This document shows positions 21,925-30,900 of a DNA stretch of 64,000 nt, one piece after another. The translations under genes were made by a program, and so were the position numbers. Below the pieces are notes generated by a model. The model was not told the DNA's origin. It worked only from the letters and a program-made list of their open reading frames with translations, and did not search any database. The stretch's first letter is position 1. Every line of letters begins with the position of its first letter. The DNA is from Dermanyssus gallinae (lineage: Eukaryota; Arthropoda; Arachnida; Mesostigmata; Dermanyssidae): the NCBI GenBank assembly GCA_003439945.1, contig QVRM01002283.1, forward strand, positions 1 through 64,000. Reading direction: 5' to 3'.

Positions 21925-24900
21925 GACTCTTAAGAAGTCAGTCTTGATACATGAACGGCCTAAAGCCGGTAGTCTCCTAATCATGGGGCTGGTCGCCGCT
22001 AAGGATGCTCGTGTCAATGACAAATTTAATTAATGGCGGCCCTTGACGACCGAAAACTTTGTGAGTCTCTCTTAGCTTCCTTCAAACAGCACTGCTAGGC
22101 ATCGTGCAGCGAGTACCACGCGATTGATCTGCATTTTCCCTGACGTCGCAAACTTTCAGCGGTTTTGCTTACAGTTGCGCTTCCTTTTATTAGTAGTATG
22201 TTTCCAGCACTTGCGTTTCTGGTAGCTCCTCGTAGCCTTTGTTTCTTTTATAGGAAGTTTAAAAACGCTAATGCAATAACTATTGGTACTAGCAACCAGC
22301 ACCGCCTGGTGTGGAACTTTCACCCACTAAAAACCTTAATCCTTCCTACCCCAGAGTTTGGAAATGTGTGGCACTATTTTGAATTGTGGGAAAGGACCGT
22401 TGTGTTCAACCAGCCCTTATAGATCTCGTCCTGGCCACAGCTCGTAGAATAAAGCATTGCGTCGAGCCGCTTTACCGAGTTCTGGATTGTGCTAGCCTCT
22501 TAAAGGGCAAGCTTATTTTAACTACACTTGCGTGCCTCCGTGGCGAGCCTTCCCCAGCCGCGTCTTCACGTGCATAATAGCTTCTCGGAATAGATGCCTG
22601 CTGTTACGTACCTAACGCTTATTTCTAATTGACAACAATTAGATTTGGGGGTGGATCGCGAGGATCCGAGGTAGCCAAGCGAAGGTGGTACGTACTGGGG
22701 TTTGGGTATTTCCCCGAAGGCCTGATATCCCGCGGCTACCTTATAGAGTGGCAGCTAACCACTCATGTTGACTGCTGGTTTGCGAGTGACTATTCGGTCC
22801 GATCTCGGTTAGCATTACAAACCACGCCGCACCGTTCGCTTGTCCCTCTCACCTCTTGACCTAGTTTATTCATCGTATAAGTTTCACTCTTGTTCTCTAC
22901 ACAGATTCGTGTTTCTTGTTAGTGCGCGTGGTGTCGTCGTATTCTCACCTGAGGCCGTTAACCTGTAGCAAATTGATCATATCTGAGACGAGTGGCGTCT
23001 GCTGGCGCGCTCCAAAATAACTAATACTGCGGCGCCAAATGCTCAACGCTTGAGATCAGAGATGTTGTGCGTAACACCTGCCACCCATGCGATGATATCC
23101 TTTATCATATGACCGACAAGATCTTTTTTTGTTGCGATACGTCGATTTTCTGCGTACCCGGGCCAAGGCGGAGCAGAACGAGACCTCATAGTCGACATCG
23201 TACGGCTGCCCCGACGTGCAATGCGTGCACGTGTCCACTCGCGACTTTCCAATATGTACCATATTAGCTTTGAGTTGGCCGTGGCCCATGGGGTCCTGGA
23301 CTAAAAAATACGTAAGTGGCCCCATATCAACGAGGCCCAGTACAAGAGACGGGGTGCAACCTTTTAGGCGCATTCCAAAGCGGGCATGGCCTACTCGTGA
23401 GCCCACGCCTCAAGAGCTGTCTCTTGGCCTTGCGTAAAATCCGTCTAACGCTTCCTTCCTTTTTGTGCCACGAAATCGCAGGGGAACTGGTGAGGCAGAA
23501 CAAAAACCGCCTCTGTCCTTATCGTCCGGTACGCCCGGGAGACCCAAAGGAGTTCCTCGAAGAAGTAGATTAAATTTTTAGTTCACAGCAAGACTAACTA
23601 CTGCGAAAGCATTTACCAAGGTCTGTCGCGGGCGGCATGCAGAAATAAATCAGCGCTTTGCTGGTGTCGCGTACATCTTCGAGCACTCGAAGACAGACGC
23701 TAGCAGGCGACGGCTCTGGCGTCCGTAGACTCCCTTTTACTAAGGGAGGATCCTGGGCAGATTCTGAGCGACTTTGCTGCCCTTCTCCGACAAGAACCGG
23801 AAAAACTGGACCTTGTAATCGCAGTGAACCTTCTGCAAGCTAAACCATTGCAACTCTCCTAGAGCGCTCTGGCTACCAGGACAATTTCAATTAAATGTTT
23901 GACCAGCTTCAATATTTCCTATAAATGAGTGTTCCTTCACCGATTAGGGGCTGTAGAGCGTCTTCAATGCAGGACGACGTGCGCATCGGAGTGGCAATGG
24001 ATCTTTCAATCTATGTACAGTTGTTAACACACTCTGGCCATAAGCTGCGTTGCTGAGGATAAATTTTAAGTTCCTAAGTTATTACCTAATATGTCAACTA
24101 CCTACCTACCTATATCATAGAGTGCTGTACATTCTAGTTAAAAATGGGTAAATTAGGTTACGAAAAATAGAAAGATAGACACGGCCTCATTCAAAAATAT
24201 AAACCATGTGTGCAAAGATAGTTTCGATTATTATTCAAGGGAAACGTTTATAGGTTTAGAATATAAATAATCACCATCATCAATCATGCCAATGAACAGT
24301 TTGCTAAAGTTTAACTAGTATACTGAACTTTGTTGTTTGTTAAAGCTGGGAAACATATAAGTGTTTCTTGATCTTACACTATTCTACATATGTTAGTGTG
24401 TAGATAAAGTAAAGCTATTGCTCAGGGCCTTTCTAGTAAGTTCCTGAAAACGCATCAGACTTATCTGAAAATAATTTGTTTTTTGTATCCCTTACGAACT
24501 GCCGTTTAAGTCAATACTGTGGCACAACTCAAAATTTTACGCTGCCTCGATATACTGTCCATTACCAGACGTATATTAGTGCTTGACAGTAAAGTACTTA
24601 TATTAGAGCCTAAATGCTGTTTTTCGAACTGTTATTGATGAAATGATATTTAAAGAATTGCCGAGGGTGAAAAGATAGTAATTAGTACTTGGCGGTATTT
24701 CTTTGCAGATGGTGAACTTTTTCCGGCTTTTGAAGAACCGCCGAGGAGTGTAAAGTATTTGAATATAGCTCACCTTTGCAAGCCGTGGTCTTTGTATTTT
24801 CAAAAACAGTACGTGATCAACGGCGAACGAATCGCTCGCTTCACCGGAGGTAGCGATTTCTTTAATGAGACCGGGAACCGCGAAATTGATGAGTATGTCC

Positions 24901-27900
24901 TTTGTACACTAAAATAGCATGAAAGCATTCCATTGTCTAGTGATATTACTAAGGAATTCTGAGGCTGGCAAAACGATAGACTATCTGGGGAGTTCGCCAC
25001 GCATATGTTTCCTAGTTTGGTTGGTTGGCTTAAAAAGGTTGCCACTCCGCAGAGTATTAGACAGTAAGGAAGTTCCTTGCTATTCGAGTGAGGTGTTGAT
25101 TCCGTCATTTCCTTGGTTATTTCACGTTGGTTAAAGTCTGTCATGATTGTTAGAAACTAGAGTAGGTGTGCGCGTTCCTCACTTATGCTGGACACACCTC
25201 TGTATTGTGTGTTCCGGGGTATCTTCGAGTCGATCGTTACAGTGGACGCACGAAGGACTGAGGGCCTTCCTGATCCTAAACAGATAGGACTGGAGGTTGC
25301 CGTGACCTAACTTTTTCCCCCGGTTGATTGAGTCATCCTATGATGTTTGAGATTCCAGACGTGCCAGACGATGCAGACGTGCCGGAGCTTCCGTCAGAGG
25401 TCGTTTGTGCGCTAACAATTCTCGTTTTTCAGAGTCGGTGTTATCCTATAACATAATATTTCGTCTTCTCAGCAGCTGTGGCCCATATATATTGCGCATG
25501 TGGCGTGTGAGGTTACTGGCAGTCTTTGCTGCCTTTTCCGTCAGCCGCCGCACGCGTTTAGTACAACGGAAATATTTACGGAGGTATTACTTTACAATGT
25601 TTTTACCAAGTGCGATCTCCTAGTCTTTTAGGCAGAGCTGAAGGGTGGTGGCATCTTCCCTGTCCTGCTCTTAGCAGAGGCAAAAATAGTATTGCTGCTC
25701 GAGTTTTGGGGGCAACGTCGCGGACTGCCTGGTTTGCACGGCTCTGCAGCCTATCTGGGGTCCGAGCCTCAATAGTTAGGACAACGTTATCAGCGTAGGC
25801 AAGCAGGTTAACACCTGGGGGGAAGAGGTTTTTCTGCACCACGTCAAGAGGAGAACATTCATCGATTTACACACGCTTCCTGGTGTCCTTCGGAACCTTG
25901 ACTTCAAGAACACACTTAGCTCTGTAAGAGGGGATCACCTCTCAAATGCTGTCGGTACATACTGCCTCCAGCAAACGCAACACGTCAACCAAGCGTACCG
26001 TACCGCTTAACTGGTCATCCTAGATGATCCTATAGCTTCGGCCACGAAACTGCAACAAGGCCATCCTTTGCCGCTCCCTTTCTTTTGTTTAATAAAAAGC
26101 TAGTTGACTCGTTTGTCATCATCATCACATTTATTTCACTCATATTGAGTATGCATATACCATAGATAATTATACAGATTATACATTCAGCTGCTCGCGG
26201 CATGTTATTCGAGAGAGGCAGTGCAGTGATCTCTTCGCAAAGGCCAGGCAGGCAAACGCAAACTTCGTACATGCCTGAGAGCACATTCGGCAGAAGCACT
26301 CAGTGTACTCCTCATGGGAGCTCATATTCTAACAGACAAGAAGATGATGGCTATGAACTATGTATCTGGTATAGACGTGGCGATTGTCTCATGCAAGACC
26401 AGAACAGAGGTGAGAGGCACTGAAACTATCCAGGTCTCCAACCTCTCGTTGGGTTTATTCAACTTTATTTTCCCATTCTGAGATAAAAGGTCGCGATTGG
26501 TACTGTACGCGGCGTCTTCAACCTCAATCGAATTATCCCAACAACCGGTGCAAAGCCAGACATTAAGTACGCAAAGCGTCGGGCCGATCCTCTGGAATAT
26601 AGCACAGGACAGAGTCCTGCGGTTAGACAACCTGCCCGACGAGGTGGACATAATCGCCTACGCCATTGATCTGGCTCTGGTGGTCACTGCGAGAACGGAG
26701 GCGGTGCTTGAGGCGCGAGCTAACACAGCTCTTTTTAGAATAGATAAATGGATGGCCGACAACTACCTCGAGCTGGCTCCTCGGAAGACCGAGGTAATCT
26801 ACCTAACCAGCCGCCGTCGTACTAGGCAAGCAGTCTTAGCGCTTGAAAGGCACCGGCTGACTATCAAACGGGAGGCAAGGTACCTAGGCGTAACGCTGAA
26901 CACAGGCCTCACCGGCCTGCCACAAGTCCAGAGCATCATTCAGAAGGTCACGATGGTCTCCATTTATTTATTTAAAAAGCGATGGTCTCCATTAAGCTTG
27001 CACACATTCTTTCTCGCAAAGGGGGTGCAACGCACGCCGAGCGGCTGCTCCTAACGACGTGGCAGAGGCCATTACTTTGTATACCGCGCCCATATAGGCT
27101 GGTATAGCGCTGCGGACCGCAAAGGCATGGCGCATGATACGGAGCTTCTAAAGAGCGATGGCCACCCGGGTCACGCGGGCGTATCGGACTGTCTTGACGT
27201 CCTGTTGGCGCTCGCCTGCCAGATTTTTTGGGACATACTTGCCGGAGAAAGAAGCAAGCGCACGGTGGATGGCGACACTTCCTGGACCCAGGCACAGGAG
27301 CATTCCCTGGACACTTAAAGGCGCACGTAGTTCAACCCACCAGCTGGGGATACAAAGGAGCCTGGACAAGACGCTTAATCACTGACCTCAAAACTTGGTG
27401 TAAGCTCAAGAGAACACTTACATATTACTCCGTGCAAGTGCTCACAGGGCATGGACAATCTCAGTCGTACCTTTTCCGCAAAGGCAAATACAGATATTAG
27501 CCTTTGCGGAAGAATTGCAAAAATTTCGTTAGGAGGAACGCCGCACATTGCGATTCAGCACTAGGCCTCTAGTGTCCACTCCCGGGCAAGAGCCACTCCT
27601 TGCTCGGGATATACTCGTAGATTAAGGAAAAGGTCGCAGCATGGGTTTCGAGGTAATGGTTCTCTTGTGGTTTCGAAGTAATGGTTCACAATTTCGAACC
27701 AGAAAAGGGTGGGCGAGGTGGTTTTTCGTGGGTAGCACGTGCGGATTGGATCGAGTATTATACTATCCCCCGGCGTTAGTCCCACACTACCCTTCGTTAA
27801 TATCGGAGGGTGTGCGTAAAGCATTTTCCACCTCTACAGCAAAAAAGTACACAAAACGGCTCCTTGTCCACATTAGCAGGCAAAGTACTCGCTTTATGCA

Positions 27901-30900
27901 CATTTTGAAACATTTTTCAAGCAAACCAAAGTTTGCTCGAGTGAGGTGTTTTCATACTCTATCAAGACCATACATCAGCGTTAGAACAATCTTGAGGTAA
28001 AAAAAAAGTGCTACTGCCGTCGGGACGGAAAGTCGCCAGACGTCGCCTACTTATTCATAAAGAGGGATTAGGGCTGTGCGCACAGTCTCGACAATGTGAG
28101 TAATAAAGGTCGTCCCAGTATAATGAAGCCAAAGCCCCAGATACCGGAGAGAGTTAACGAGTTCCAAGGATTGGCCGCCGTAACGTATAACGCCGTTAGC
28201 AGCCAATCGACCTCCTCTTCTGCGCCGGCGGTAAACGTTTATGTAGGTAGATTGATAATCCACCCACGGGTCTACCACGGCCTCCAGCAGATAGAACTGC
28301 CAGCTGGTGGAACCCTTGCATATTATTGACATGCAGTTCCTCCCGCTGGTAGGCCTCCGTAAGGAGTGCAATGTCCACCGACGTAAGTATGTCAACTGGC
28401 GCTAGCTCTATTGCTTCTCAGAGTCCCTCAAAGTTCCAATAAAGCAGCCCCTACGGCTGCTTAGTACCTAGTACTCTCCACGTTAGCATTTCTAGGTCTG
28501 TTCAGTCGCTTGCAAACAGCCGGATCGCCAGGCGCGATAAAGCTTTTCATAACCATTTTCTCATAGGGAGCACCACCAGCCCAACGACGAAATAGAATAC
28601 CATTGGGCCAGAATTAACTCCTGCTGCACTTTGCGCACTCGCCGTCACCCAGCACAAAACAGAACACGGCATCATTTCCGGTGGACTCTTTTAACAGCTC
28701 ACTTAACATTTGGTACCTGTACGACAATGGCGTGCTGGGGGACGATGCAGACATGGTTGCCGACAACATTTGGCGCGTGCTTGATTTCCGTGAGATACTG
28801 GGTTTGGGGATAGTGCACAGGCCCCGGACCGTCGCACACTCTAGGTCTTATTGGCGAGATGTAAAGTTACCTTTGGTAATGACCTAGAGCTTTTAAAAGT
28901 TCCTCTCCGGCCGAAAGGAGCCTGGTTGCATACGCTTCCAAGTGCTGCATTGGGCACCCTCCTGGAACGATTCGAATCGGGGCAGGCCTTCGTCTCGGCT
29001 GTGACTTTGTCTCCCATATCAATGTAAATGGGGCAACATGTTAGCAAATCAGCCCATCACGGATATTGGACGGCGTGCCAGGCATGCCGGTATAACCGGC
29101 ACCTTCGGCCGAGCGCTTAGGCCATGTGGATTCCCCTGCATTATGGAGCCCCAGGACATCTCTGCCGACGATAGTGCGCCGACGAGCGTGACTCTTACCC
29201 TCTTCAGTAGGGGCAGGATGCTTGTCTGGGACGCCACCGTCACAGACTTAATCGGTCACAATTAATGGTCGGTGGCGGGGCGATCTTGGCAGACCACGCT
29301 GGTAATCTAGCTGAAACGAGGAAGCTCGCAAAATATGCCGGAATAAATTACCCACACGAGTTTTAACCGCTAGCGCTTGAAACTATGGGCGGCCCAGGCA
29401 ACTTTACTTGCAAACTTCTCCACAGGGTCGGTGAGCAGCTGAATTTCGCAACCAGAGACAAGAGATCTGCGGCTCTCTTGAAACAACGCCTTGACCTCGA
29501 TGCCTACCGCGGATACGCGCAGGGCGCGTTGCTTAAGTGGTCCTAACCCACTTTATACAAGATAAAGTAATCTTCCTAGTGCACACGTTCTTCTGAGGCA
29601 ATTGTCGCTCCATTTTTATTTCTATAAACATTTAAACGAGATCATAGAGATGTACGAATAAATGATTTAGGTATGTCTTTAAAGGCCAAACCTTGATTAG
29701 TAACCCGTTGGGGATTTTAAAAAGTCATAGGCTAAGGACGCAGTGCATTTTTTTCTAAATATGTTACATTAAGATTGCTGCATAACGAAAAACCACCTAG
29801 CGTAAGTCATCAGGAAGGGCTTATGTATGATCTCTCCACCACCAAAACCGACTGATTTTCGATCAGTCCTGATAGAATCTTTCATAAAACCTACCTCGAG
29901 GGAATTTGTTCTACTGACGGGATTCTGTTTTTAGATCTGTTCAAGACGTCAATACTGTAGAGTAATACTAACATTTTATGAACTTCTCACACATTTTGAT
30001 TGAAGCGCACACTCGTATGTTTTAGTAAATAAACTTGGTATATTGCTCTGTAATGTGCTTTACTTTGTTTTGTACAGATGCCTTAACGCGCAACCGACAC
30101 ACATAACTGGGACGTGGGATGCGAGCCGGTGTAACACGCATCGCGGCCTTGGTCAATACTTCCTGAGTCCAGTTGTACTTAGCCTACCTCACTTTCTTAA
30201 CGGGAATCCAGCTTTGCTAGCCGACGTCAAGGGTCTTAATCCTGACCCCAAGAAACACAACTTTTACATTGAAGTTCACGCTGTAGGTTTTATCATACCA
30301 CTTTTCCAGTTTTTGTTTATTAACTAAGTAAGCTTGTACTTAGTTAATTAAGCAGTGCGTGACACTTGCATTTAATTTTTACATAATTGTATGTTATCCG
30401 TGTTAAATCTATATGTCCATTTTATTATTGGCAAGGCTACGGGTATTATAATTATTTGATATAGTGAAAAAAGTTATCTATTTGAGATCAAGGGTTCGAG
30501 GTTGGTTGCCTACAAAATCACTTACCCCATGAATCACGAACCTGGAAAAACTTGATGAAAAAATAACAGGGAAACTTGCAACAAATAGTGTTTTGCAGAG
30601 CCCAGTGTTGCAGAGCGTACTTATCTGCTACGTGTTACTTAAACGAGCTATTCCCACTTGAAAACATTGTCCTTATATAATTAAACTGATTCACCTATTT
30701 AGCTTTCATACGTAGTCGCGTAGAATAATTCATCATCAATCTCCGCCGTCCAAATATCTCTTATCTCGATGTCACCAGAATAGGCAGAATACCTGGCCGG
30801 TTTCCTTCGAAATGGAACATTTTGGTTTTACTTGACGCTTATATGGTTTGCATGTACTACAATTTTGAGGCAATTTACACAAACATGAGACAGTTTAATC

